Of a stretch of DNA of 24,742 bases, positions 11,294 to 22,235 are shown in pieces; the first letter of the stretch is position 1, and each line of letters opens with the position of its first letter. The DNA lies in the NCBI GenBank assembly GCA_010093485.1, contig MU001525.1, positions 1-24,742 of the forward strand. Direction: 5' to 3'. A program made the position numbers and the translations under genes. The notes under the pieces are model-generated. The model did not search any database. It was not told the origin of the DNA and saw only the letters and a list, made by a program, of their open reading frames with translations. The DNA is from Karstenula rhodostoma CBS 690.94 (lineage: Eukaryota > Ascomycota > Dothideomycetes > Pleosporales > Didymosphaeriaceae).

Positions 11294-12618
11294 AAAATAT
11301 ATTACTAATTTATATAAACTAAATTAGTATATTTATAATAAATTCTTATTACCTATAAATATAAAAGAGAAAGTATATAGTAACTATATAAAAATTATAG
11401 TATAGAAAAAAAAGGAATTTAAAAAAATATAGTTAATAGGGCTAAATAGACTAGAACTACTTAACTATACTAAAGAGGTATTTTATCTAGTATTATACTA
11501 CTATTAAGATAGTACTAAATTACCTACTAAACCCTAGAGAATAGTATTTTCCTTAAAAATCTAATTAATAAAAATCTATTATTACTATAAGCTTTATTCT
11601 TTATATATAAATATTCTAAAATATAATTAGTAAATAAAAATATTAGTTATAATACTTAGCCTAATATTTATATATAAGCCTAGCGCTAGATAAACTAAAA
11701 TAGTATATTCTAGTAAAAACTAATTACTCTAGTAAGTTAATAAATATACTAGATATTATACTTTATAATAATAATATATTTAATATAAATATAAATTAGT
11801 AATATATTTAAATTTAGTTAATAAATATAATAGAGTCTAATATTAGAACTAGTACTTATATTTAAAAAAATAAACTAAAAAGGTCTTAGAGATTTTTTAA
11901 AAAATTATAATAGTACTAAACTAGAAGTAAAAATTATAAACTAGATTTTTATTAATAGTTTTAGAGAGAGTATAGTAGATAAAATAAAAAATATTATAAT
12001 TAATAATTACCTCCTTTACTAGATACTAGAATAGTAACTTAGAAATAAGTAGATTAATACTTTTTTAGAATTAGTAGATTTTATAAAGAGTTATAGCTAG
12101 AGAATATTAGTTTAATACTAGTTTAATATTAGTACTATACTTATTATTAGATTTATAATAATAAGGCTTTTTAATACTACTAGTAGTTAGAGTAGATTAC
12201 TAAGCCTTAATAAATAAACTAAAAGTAGTAGTTTTATAAAGAGTTTTAGTAATTATTAAATAATTAAATAGACTAGCTATAATATATAAGTATAAAACTA
12301 ATATTTAGAACTAATATTTAATTTATTTTAAGTTTTAGTTTTATTTTTACTCTTATTACTAATAGGGTATAAAGACTTAATCTTTCTATATAGTATTATA
12401 CTAGTAAATTTATAGAGATTATTTATAGGTAAAATTAATTAAAGAGAATTAATAATTTATAATATTAAAATAAAGAAGAGAAAGGGTAAAAAAGTAGAAA
12501 TTATAATATTTATATAAATTATATAATAGGCTTATTTAGCGCGTATATATAATATAAGTAAAAGTAAACTAGAAAAAAGTAAAAATAAAAGGTAATAAAT
12601 TAGAAAAAAAATTCTATA
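11294..12618. other. No recognisable gene
   Basis: RIP-type AT-rich sequence, A-rich on the plus strand in its first part. No protein family was recognised in any frame I read. CpG survives at 11684 and 12540-12543 (a CGCG). A short direct repeat TAGTTTAATA lies near 12110-12130. It may continue the element carrying repeat R. Confidence 0.4.
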
Positions 12619-12975
12619 TTTATAAAAACTTAATTTATTTAAGCTATTTTAAGTATATATACGGTATTAAATAGTATTAGTCTATATAATAAAAAAAGTA
12701 ATAGAATATTTTTACTTTTAAATAAAATATATTTATTTTTATTTTAGTAAGTAAGTTATAAAGACGCCTTAGTATTTATAATAAAAATAAAAAGTAAATA
12801 TATTTTAAATTTATAAAAATTTAATATATTTAAGCTATTTTAAGTATATATAAAATATTAAATAATATTAGTCTATATAGTAAAAAAAGTAATAGAATAT
12901 TTCTACTTTTAAATAAGGTATATTTACCTTTACTTAAATAAATAAAAATACCTTAGTATTTATAATATAAATATT
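12619..12975. repeat. Tandem duplication of about 191 bp
   Basis: Copy 1 starts at 12619 and copy 2 at 12810 (TTTATAAAAAYTTAAT, then TTTAAGCTATTTTAAGTATA). ATTAGTCTATATA recurs at 12676 and 12867, also 191 bp apart. Spacing falls to 184 bp at CCTTAGTATTTATAAT (12767 and 12951), so a gap of about 7 bp separates the copies near their ends. Copy 1 keeps CpG at 12662 and 12765 where copy 2 has AA or TA. It could be two LTR-like or satellite units; only two copies are seen. Confidence 0.85.
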
Positions 12976-12976
12976 T

Positions 12977-13129
12977 AATAGATAGATATATAATAATAGG
13001 GTTTAATTATATAAGGTCTATTTATAATATTTATTAATAATTTTTTTTATTTATTTTTACTATCTTTCTTTTATACTCTATATTATAGAATTATATAATT
13101 ACTTATTTTATATTTAATATCTATCTATT
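12977..13129. repeat. Inverted 13-mers flanking a short spacer
   Basis: AATAGATAGATAT at 12977-12989 is the exact inverse of ATATCTATCTATT at 13117-13129. The 127 bp between them show nothing recognised. It could be the ends of a small non-autonomous element or a chance pairing of tetranucleotide-like sequence. No target duplication was seen. Confidence 0.4.
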
Positions 13130-14680
13130 ATCTTATATCTAATACTTATCTAATACCTTTATTATAGTAGATCTACCTAATATTAAGTAGTATAAAGGCG
13201 CTAGAGAGTACTCTTTAAATAAAAATATAAAAAAAAAATATAGCTATTTAAATAAAAAAAACTAGTAAAGAGTTTATTATAAAATATAATAAAATAGTAA
13301 ATAATATATATTACTCTAAATTCTAGAAGAATATCTTTCTACTAGCTATATAGCTAATTATTAATTAGTTACTAATAAGAGACTAGTCTAATATACTAAA
13401 ATAGTTATATATTTAGTTAAATAATATATATAATATAATATAATAAGTTAAAGAAATATTAAATAGTATTAAATACTAATATATTTAATAGTTTTAATAC
13501 TAGAACTATTTAGTACTATAAAATAATAGCCTATACTAGCTAAAATATTAGTAAAATTAAGGCTAAATAGTTTATAAAAAAATAAACTTAGTATTTTAAT
13601 ATTTTTAGTTTCTCTATTCTAACTCTTATAATACTAATATCTATCTAATTATCTAATATCTTAACTAATACTAGAGCCTTATTATTAAAGACTTTAAACT
13701 AGTAATTACTTAACCTATTTACTATTCTTAAGAGAAATAAAAAAAAAAAAATTAAAATAGACTAAATAATTTTTAAATAAAAAGTTTTTAATATTAAAAT
13801 TAATATTAAGAATATAGCTATACTTAATATCTAAATTATTATAAAAAATAAAACTATTAAATATTTTAAAATTTTATACTAGAAATAGAACTATCTTTAC
13901 TAGAGTTTTAAAACCTTTTTTAATAATTTATAAAATAAAGATCTTCTATTTATAAGTATATAAATATTCTAAAACTAATACTTTACTAATATCTACTAAA
14001 TATAAATTAAATAGATACTAGCTAGATTAGATATATAAGTTTAGAATTTAATTCTAGTAAAGAGAATATTAGTTTAAAAGAATATAAAAATAAATTTCTA
14101 TTTAAATTATAATATTTTTAACTAATTTAATATAGTATTATATACTATATAAAATAACTTTATTAGCTATATAATATCTCTTTATATATAAGACTTTAAG
14201 AATTATTTACCTACTATTTATAATTTTATAATCTAAATAAAAGAGGATACTTATTAGTCTATTTTATATAGTCTAATTTATTAGTTTCTTTTACTAATCT
14301 ATAGTCTATATAGTATACTAGAATATATATAAAAAGGATATTACTCTACTACTTTCTAGTTTATATAAAAAATATATACTATACTCTATTTTATAAATAA
14401 AGTATTAGTTATAATATTAGGTATTACTAATAAGTTAGAAACTATATATTTAGAATAAATAGATTTACTAGTAAAGAGACTACTTATATTCTAGATATAA
14501 TATTTAGTAATAAGGAGAATTTATCTAATAATATAGATTAAATTATAAATATACTTTATAGTACTAAAAATAAGAACTAGATAATAAATTAGTAAAAGGT
14601 ATAGTATTAAATATACTAAAAGGTATTAGACTTTATAATAACTAGAAAATAGTTTCTAAATATAAAAATAACTAATTTAA
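13130..14680. other. No recognisable gene
   Basis: AT-rich RIP-type sequence. Several frames can be read as long Leu/Ile/Lys/Tyr-rich chains broken only by TAA and TAG, but none shows a conserved RT, integrase, transposase or helicase block that I can name. One CpG survives at 13199. It ends at a T21 tract. It may be the remains of one or more transposons. Confidence 0.4.
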
Positions 14681-14701
14681 TTTTTTTTTTTTTTTTTTTT
14701 T
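14681..14701. repeat. T21 homopolymer
   Basis: A run of 21 T, the same length as the one at 8117-8137. It lies 108 bp before the left LTR of element B. It may be a poly(A) tail of a minus-strand retroelement interrupted by element B, or a simple repeat. The intervening 14702-14809 holds no recognisable gene. Confidence 0.95.
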
Positions 14702-14809
14702 ATTTTTATATATTTCCTATTTTTAGACCTTAGATACTAGAAAGAAAAAAAAGTTTTAAATATAAAGCTTTTAATACTCCTTATATATAATAAAATAATA
14801 TATAGTAAA

Positions 14810-15311
14810 TATTATAAGGGGTTTCCTATATATCTAACCTAGATCTATACCTTAAGGATTATTTAAGGAATAAAATATAAAGGAGGTAAGTACTAAATAG
14901 ATTAATAATTCTATATTATAATAAAATATAATATAATAATACTAAAAGAAAACTAAATATTTATATATAAATAAAGTATTTTAATTTAAATATAAAAGTT
15001 AATTATAAAAAATAAAAATTATATAGAGATTTTTTTAGACTATATACTAGTTATTCTAATTCTTACTATTCTAGAATCCCCTAGTCTACTTCTATAGATT
15101 CTACTTTCTTAGTAAAAGTATTTACTCTACTTCTACTAAAATCTAGTATTTTTAAAATCTTATACTTTTAGTAGAATTATAATTATATAATTTATAATAT
15201 AAGCTATTCTATAAACTTATATATAAATACCTATTAATTTTATTTCTATTACTAATATTTTATATATAATTTTTTTTTTCTTTCTAGTCTAGTTCTATTA
15301 TAATTATAATA
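14810..15311 (-). repeat. Element B 3' LTR (left copy)
   Basis: 502 bp, aligning without gaps to 21734-22235 at a constant offset of 6,924. By hand count the copies differ at about 50 transitions and one G/C transversion (14998 versus 21922). The ends fit TG...CA with a short inverted repeat once RIP is allowed for. Confidence 0.93.
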
Positions 15312-15327
15312 TTATTCTTTCCTTTAG
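15312..15327 (-). other. Element B polypurine tract
   Basis: On the minus strand this reads CTAAAGGAAAGAATAA directly before the 3' LTR. The purine core AAAGGAAAGAA (15315-15325) is the expected primer site for plus-strand DNA synthesis. Its position fixes the element's minus orientation, independently of the coding evidence. Confidence 0.75.
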
Positions 15328-16025
15328 AATTATTATTCTAATACCCTATTATTATCTTATAACCTATTATTATAATATAATTTAGAGATATAAAGATTTA
15401 TTTTTTTATATTTCTAGATATAATATTATATTCTCCTCTAGATTTTCTAAGCCTCCCTAACTATATCTAAGATACTAAAATAATTATTAACTAATTATTA
15501 CTATATCTATATTAATAAGATTTATTATTATAGTTTAGTAATACTAATAAAATATACTTATTATATAAAGAAAAAGGTTCTAAAGTATTTTATAAATATT
15601 TTAACTAAGGAATATACTATATATATTATTATTTATATAGAATATAATTTTTAAATTTCTAAAAAAGAGTAGAAATAAATTTAATCTAAGAAGTATAAAA
15701 AATATTTTATCCTTTTCTATACTAAGGCTAAGGTTACTTACTTAAAAGTAGAGATTATAGAGATAAAAGAGTAAAAATAGTTATTTATAACTTATAATAC
15801 TTATATACTTAATATACTAGATTATCTAGAAGAAAAGATTTTAAAAAGTATAAATATTAGTACTATTTCTATATTATTACTATATAAATTCTTAACTAAT
15901 CTAGACTAGTTATAGACTAATTCTTTTATTATTAATTTTTTTATTTTTTTTTAACTTTTTTTTTAATTTTAGATTAATATCCTTATTAATTAACCCCTTT
16001 AGGGTTAATTCTTTATTATTAGCTA
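15328..16025 (-). other. Element B 3' untranslated or pol tail region
   Basis: This lies between the chromodomain and the polypurine tract. Near 15,930-15,970 the minus strand is Lys-rich (long A runs), fitting a basic tail after the chromodomain. The rest shows no recognisable motif and is probably 3' untranslated sequence. Confidence 0.4.
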
Positions 16026-16160
16026 GTAGAAGTTCTCTAGTAGTTTTTTATAGTTTATAAGATTTTTTTTTAGTTTTTAAATATTATACTATTCTAGCTA
16101 TTCTTTCTACTTAACTAGATATTTTTACTAATCCTTAACTATCTATAGGTTTTTAATTAC
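16026..16160 (-). pseudogene. Chromodomain at the pol C terminus (element B)
   Basis: About 45 codons in the integrase frame. The central block reads KYLVK*KE* followed by a few residues and then NI*KLKKNLIN, where the TAG codons fall on the conserved Trp positions of the KYLVKWKGW...NTWEP...NL chromodomain core. It ends in KKLLENFY, matching the C-terminal helix. It begins near VIKNL, the usual beta-strand entry. Upstream, at about 16,400-16,300, KGDKNFLL and KPFKV are the integrase C-terminal strands found before chromodomains. It would bind methylated histone H3 in a live element. Confidence 0.85.
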
Positions 16161-19100
16161 TTTAATTTTATACTTATTATTTTCTAGCTTTAGCTAGATT
16201 TTAATTAGAGTATTTAGAGGTACTAGTTTTAATAGTAATTTATAAAAGATAGAATATATCTTTATATCTATTAATAAAAATAATTTAGTTATAATTAGTT
16301 TCTTTATTTTTTAAACTTTAAAAGGTTTTATCTATAGGTAATTTAGTTTTTTACTTAATTATTTTATTTTTAGATTTTTCTATAATAAAAAATTTTTATC
16401 CCCCTTTTTAAAGGTTAGTTCCTTAATCTTTTACTTATTTATATTCTTAAATACTATAAGGGCTCTATAGGTAATCTTTTTCTATAAAACTTTATAAAGT
16501 TTTTTTATTTTCTAAACTTTATCTTAGGCTCTAGTAGTAATACTTTCTATATTTTTTAAATTTTAATAAGTAACTAGTTTATATTTATAGTTTATATAGT
16601 AGGGTAAGTATTTTATTATATCTAATCTTAAACTATTATATACTAATTATATAGTTAATAGAAGTTTTATTTAATTATTCTATTACTTATTAATATAGAA
16701 CTATAAATACTATTTAAGTATTTAATTTATATATTCTATCTATTTATCTATTTTAGAGTAGAAGTTTATTAATAGCTTTTAGTTTATTTCTAAAGCTATA
16801 GTAAAAGTATTTTAATACTTTAATATAAAAAGCTTATTTTTATTTATAATAAATTCTTCTAGTAGTTTATATTTAGAGAATAGTATATTATCTACTTTAT
16901 AAACTCTTTTATAGGTTTAAACTTAACTATTTTTATAAGTTTATATATTATTATTATAATAGTATTATATATATACTTTATTCCTAGCTATAATAATCTT
17001 AGGAGTTTTATAATAAAATCTATTATTATATTTTATTATAGTTATTTTATTATAAATAGTAGTTATAGAAGTTTATAAAACTTATATCTCTTAGACTTAT
17101 TTTTATAATAAACTAAATAGTTATTTATCTCTATTATAACTAATTACTTAAACTTAAAAATAGTATATTTATTTATAATATAATATATTATTTTTTTAAT
17201 ATTTAGGTATTTCTATTCTTTAGATTTATATAGTTTTCTAATTAGAATAGATATATATTTATTATTAATAATAATTTACTATTAGTAGTCTTATCTAGTT
17301 TTATTAAAACTATATTTAAAAAGATTATATTCCTTTTTCTAGTCTTAATTAAATTTTTAATAGTTCTAAAAGTTTTATATTTCTAGTTCTATATACCTTA
17401 AACTAACTATTTATATTTTAATATTTAGCTAGTTATACTTAAGTATACTATTTTTATATTTATATAGTATTATATATTATAGAGATTTACTATAAGGTAG
17501 GGTAATTTAATAAAGTAGGGGGGATAAAAAGGTATATTATACTTTACTAATATATAAATAAAGGGGAACTAAAAAAGTAGTTAAGATATACCTAGCGTCT
17601 ATATATAGGCTAACTAAAAAGGGCGTAGCGCTATATAGTATTATATTATATAGTTTAATCTTATCCTTAGTTAAATTTAATTATCTATTTAAGGTATCTA
17701 CTATACTATTAAAAGTTCTAGATTAATAATAAATTATAAAATTAAAGTTTATTAAGAATTCTATCTATTATACTTATTATTAATTAAGTTTTTTTATTAA
17801 TATAAAGCTAGTAAGGTTCTAGTAGTTTATTTATATCTTTATTTTAAAATAGACTTTTATAAACTATACTTTCTATTATTTAAAAATATCTACTATTACT
17901 AATAGTTCCTTATTATAAATATTATAGTTAAGTTCTACTTCTAAAAACTTTTATAAATAGTAAAATACTAGTTTCTATTTTCTATTTTTATCTAGTTATA
18001 AAAGAATTACTTTTAATATATAATTAAATATATCTACTTTAACCCTAGCTAGTTTTTATAAATTAAATATTTATAGAAGTAGAACTATTAGAAATATTAT
18101 CTATAATTTTCTAAATACCTCTAATAGTTTCTTTTAGATTAGTTATATAACTTTATTATTACTTTTTTTTATAAAATTTATTAGTAGTATAGTAGTTTTA
18201 AAATAGTTCTTTATAAATTTCTAATAGAAGTTAGTAAACTCTAGAAAAAACTAGATATCCTTTACTAATTTAGGAATTAGCTATTTCTATATAGTAGTAA
18301 CCTTCTTTAAATCTATTAATATACCTTCCCTTAAAATAATAAATTCTAAATATTCTATTTTAGTAATATAGAACTTATACTTATCTAAATAAAGAAGTAA
18401 CTAATATTTTTTTATCTTTTTAAATACTTTTTTTATATATCTAATATATTCCTTTAGTATTCTAGTAGAGTAGATAAATATATTATTAAGGTATATTATA
18501 TAGAATATATTTAAGTATTTATATAATACTTTATTAATAACTATTTAAAATATTATAGGGGCGTTTATTAATCTAAATAGTATAATCTAGTATTTATAAA
18601 AACTATATTTAGTTTTAAATATTATTTTTTATTTATATCCTTTAATTATTTATATATAGTAATATTTATCGCGTATATTAAATTTTATAAACTACTTAAC
18701 TCTCTAGAGTTAATTTATAAGCTCTATAATTAAGGGTAATAAGTACTAATTTTTAATTATAGTATTATTTAGCTATTTATAATCTATATAGAGTTATAGT
18801 TTACTATTCTTCTTAAATATTTATAGAATTAAAAAGACTATAGGATTATAATTTTTTTAAATATACTTCTATTCTAGATTCTTTTATAAATACTTTTATA
18901 TTTCTTTTTTTTAATTTATTAATATTAGTCTTAGCTATTCTAGTTATAGTTTTATACCCTCTTTTAGAGGTATCTTATAATTCTATTCCTAGTAATCTAG
19001 TAGTTCTTTCCCTTTAATTTTTTTAAAGAGTTCTATATACTTTTTATATTCTAATAGAATTATTAATAGTTTTTTTATAATTTAGAAGTTTAAATATTAT

Positions 19101-19620
19101 ATCTAGATAATTTATACTTATTCTAGATTTTCTTTTAGAATTCTAATAATTTTAGTAACTAAAATCTCTTTAGTCTATTATTATATAGCCTATTTAGTTA
19201 AAGTATTTAAAACCTTTAGTTTTACTTTCTATAGATATCTTATACTAGTAATCTATAATATTAATTCTTAGCTATATATTATTTAATTTTTCTAGTTAAT
19301 ATCTAAATTATTCTCTAATAATTAGTTATAGTCTATAATAGTTTCTAGGCTTTCTATATCTATTATAATAAAATTATATTAATTTTTAAATCCTTTAATA
19401 TCTACTAGTAATAGTAGTATTTTAAAGTATAACTAGTCTTTACTATATCCTTAAAAAAATATTCTATTTATTATTTTTAATTAGATTAATTTTACTTTAT
19501 TTTAATATAGTAAGTTATATTTCTTTACTATTCTAGATAAAATTAGATATTTAGTAGTACTAGGGTCTATTAATATATTTACTTAGAATTCTTTAATTAT
19601 AATTTACTTTTTTATATAAA
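16026..19620 (-). pseudogene. pol: Element B pol relic: protease, RT, RNase H, integrase
   Basis: The protease active site reads NILIDP at 19562-19579, in the frame 2 modulo 3. RT starts NPIVF at 18847. It includes LYIDYK (18793-18776), FNIRD with a surviving CGC-GAT, and LINAPIIF, and ends YLNNIFIYS at 18467-18493, the YxDD box with both Asp changed to Asn. RNase H shows ELNYNIYNKELL near 17,930-17,895 and ends VDTLNR near 17,690. Integrase has Asp at 17018-17020 (DFI), Asp-to-Asn at 16842-16844 (INKN) and Glu at 16734-16736. The last two are separated by 35 residues, the D,D-35-E spacing. Integrase changes frame by one base near 16,900. The chromodomain closes the protein. Confidence 0.92.
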
Positions 19621-20699
19621 ATTCTATAGCCTTATTATTTTTATTTACTTTTTAAGTCTTTAGAATACTTTTACTAGCTTAGTTTATTATTTAGTAGTAT
19701 TTTAGTTTTTTAATATTATTTATATTTTAATCTATAGTCCTTCTAGATATCTATAGTTATTATAGAGGGGATAATTAGTATAGTATAATTTTATAGTATA
19801 CCTCCTTATTAGTTTTAAATAAGCTTAGGGATTCTTAAAATAATTCTAGATTATATATCTCTAGTATTTTTCTATTTTTATTATTTTTATAATTTCCTTT
19901 TTATTAATTTTATCTTAGTACTTTAAGTATTTAGTAATTATATATTTAAAGAAATATATCTTTTTATAATTCTTATTACCTTAATTATATATAATAGTTT
20001 CCTTTTTACTTAAATACTTTAAATACTATTCTAAGTAGTTATAGTAGTATTATTTAACTTTATATATATATTATATTTTATTCTTAATTAGATAGATAAT
20101 TTCTTTATATTTATAGAGTATTTTTATATTTTCTAAGTTTTTTTCTATTAGCTAGTAATATATAGTATACTTCTATTTCTAATACTTAAAATAGCTTTTT
20201 ATATAGTATTATTACTATTCTAGTATATTATAGTTATATAATTATTACTTTAATTAGTAGATATAGTATTATACTTCTAAATAGTTTTTCTTTAAAAGTT
20301 TCTTATAGTCTAGTTATTTAGAGGCCTTAGCTATACTAGTTTTCTCTTTCTTATAATATTTATAGCTATTATAGTTATAGTACTACTATTTAACTTTTAA
20401 ATAGTTATTATTAATCTAGATTTATTATATAGATACTAGAATACTTTTTTATTATCCTTTTATTTAATAATATATTCTATTAGTATTTATACCTATAATT
20501 CTAATTTTATAATTATAGACTAATATAAAGTATTTATTATTTTTATATATTTAATATAGATTTTATAAAATTTAGTTTATAATATCCTTTTTATTAGTTA
20601 TTTCTTAGACTTTCTCTAGTAATTTAGAGAAATTAGAGTTATTTTCTATATTATTCTCTTATAGTAGTATAGGAGTTTTAGACTATAGTATTATTATAG

Positions 20700-21690
20700 C
20701 TACTCTTATTACCTAGACTTACTTACTCTAGAACTTTCTAAAAGAATATTTAGTTTTAAAGTATTTCTTCTCTTTATAGTTTAGATAAGTTCTATTCTTA
20801 AAATATTATTATTAGATATTATTCTACTTTTTTTATTATAAGGTTTATTTCTTTTTTTTATAAATTTTATCTTCTATAATTATATCTTTATTATAATTCT
20901 TTTACTTATAATATAACTTTTATATATTAGTTCTTAAACTAAATACTAGTTTAGTAGATTCTTTTTTCTCTAGTTATTATTTATATAATTAATAGTTAAT
21001 TTATACTACTAGTTTAATTAAGGCTTCTAGACTATTAGGCTTTTTATAATAAAGTAATTTATTTTTAACTAGTTCCTTTAAGCTATTATAGTAGACTACC
21101 TATAGTAAAATATTATTTTAATTAATTTTAGTCTAGAACTATTAGAATATAGTAGAGTATTTACTAGCTAATTCTATTTATTTAATATATTAAATAAGTT
21201 ATTTAGTCTATTATTCTTTATCTACCTTACTAAATATAATTTTAATTTATTTCTTAAATTCTTTCTAGAATATAAAGATTTTTATAGTCTTTTTATTCTA
21301 TTTTTCTAGTTCTATTTTATATACTAGAAAGTCTTTAATAATTAGATATATTTATTTTACTATCCGTTCTATTATATATATTATAGTAGTTAAAATTTTT
21401 ATTTAGTTATTTCTAAATATATTATAGTTATACTTATAGTATAATTTTATATTTATTAAGAATATCTTAAAGTTAGTCTTTATTTCTTTATTATAAAGTT
21501 CTAGAATTTTAAAGTTAACTTTTAGTAGGTATACTACTATAGTTATAGGAACTTAAATTTATTCTATAATTATAGCTAGTTATATTTTAAACTATTCTAT
21601 CTTTTTAACTTATATTACTAAAAGGATTACTAGGTTATTAGCTAGATCTAAGGTAATACTTACTCTAAAACCCTTTAAGCTAGTAGGTAT
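20700..21690 (-). pseudogene. gag: Element B gag relic with CCHC zinc knuckle
   Basis: Minus frame 1 modulo 3 reads coherently from just inside the 5' LTR. A capsid-like region around 21,510-21,200 includes ILELYN, LYYKYNYNIFRN, AKYSTIF-type hydrophobic helices and IIFSKVDKE, matching the gypsy gag pattern in which a short conserved motif precedes a helical capsid domain. The zinc knuckle lies at 20746-20787: Y-L-N-Y-K-E-K-K-Y-F-K-T-K-Y, which is exactly C-x2-C-x4-H-x4-C after RIP. Stops are TAA/TAG at Gln or Trp positions. No ATG remains, so the start is approximate; it should lie within a few dozen bases of the 5' LTR. Pol is in the -1 frame. Confidence 0.87.
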
Positions 21691-21733
21691 ATTTAGTAAT
21701 ACTATATTAATTTAAACCCTTAGATAGTTAAAA

Positions 21734-22235
21734 TATTATAAGGGGTTTCCTATATACTTAACCTAAATCTATACCTTAAGAATTATTTAAGAAATAAAAT
21801 ATAAAAAAGATAAATACTAAATAGATTAATAATTCTATATTATAATAAAATATAATATAATAATACTAAAAGAAGACTAAGTATTTATATATAAATAAAG
21901 TATTTTAATTTAAATATAAAACTTAACTATAAAGAATAGAAACTATATAAAAATCCTCCTAAACTATATACTAGTTATTTTAATTTTTACTATTCTAGAA
22001 TCCCCTAGTCTACTCCTATAAATCCTACTTTTTTAATAGGAGTATTTACTCTACTTCTATTAAGATTTAATACTTCTAGAATTTTATACTCTTAGTAGAA
22101 TTATAATTATATAACTTATAATATAAGCTATTTTATAAACTTATATATAAATATTTATTAGTTTTATTTCTATTACTAATATTTTATATATAATTCTTTT
22201 CTTTCTTTTAGTCTAGTTCTACTATAATTATAATA
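21734..22235 (-). repeat. Element B 5' LTR (right copy)
   Basis: Partner of 14810-15311, identical in length. At 21949-21962 it keeps CpC and CpT sites that are TpT in the left copy, showing the two copies were mutated independently. Sequence next to its inner edge (21733 downwards on the minus strand, ACTATCTAAGGGTTTAAA) may hold the primer-binding site, but it does not match tRNA arm spacing, so none is called. Confidence 0.93.

Larger units (their letters stand above)
14810..22235 (-). mobile_element. Complete Ty3/gypsy chromovirus B, RIP-inactivated
   Basis: The element is about 7.4 kb between two direct 502-bp LTRs, in minus orientation. The polypurine tract is beside the left (3') LTR and gag is beside the right (5') LTR. 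From right to left it carries gag with a zinc knuckle, protease, RT, RNase H, integrase and a chromodomain, the defining order of chromoviruses, whose chromodomains direct insertion to methylated-histone heterochromatin. LTR termini TATTATAA...TTATAATA correspond to TGTTATAA...TTATAACA before RIP. Outer flanks (GTAAA left, TTATA right) do not form a target duplication. The stretch 20,740-19,620, between knuckle and protease, has no identified motif. Transitions dominate; one single-base frame change was found, in integrase. Confidence 0.93.

Noticed and set aside
12977..13129. Complete MITE
   Set aside because: Only 13-bp simple-sequence inverted ends, with no target duplication or second copy in the window.
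17470..17640. G-rich (plus strand) block with three CpG inside element B as a separate insertion
   Set aside because: The minus-strand pol frame reads through it unchanged as a Pro/Thr/Ser-type linker between RNase H and integrase, so it is probably native to the element.
20341..20400. Second zinc knuckle in element B (YYNYNSYKYY on the minus strand)
   Set aside because: The last Cys position is AAA, which RIP cannot produce from TGT or TGC, and a perfect CCHC match already exists at 20746-20787.
21700..21733. Primer-binding site complementary to a tRNA beside the 5' LTR of element B
   Set aside because: GGGTTTAAA resembles a RIP-changed T-loop complement, but the distance to a possible TGG is 3 bases too short for a tRNA 3' arm.
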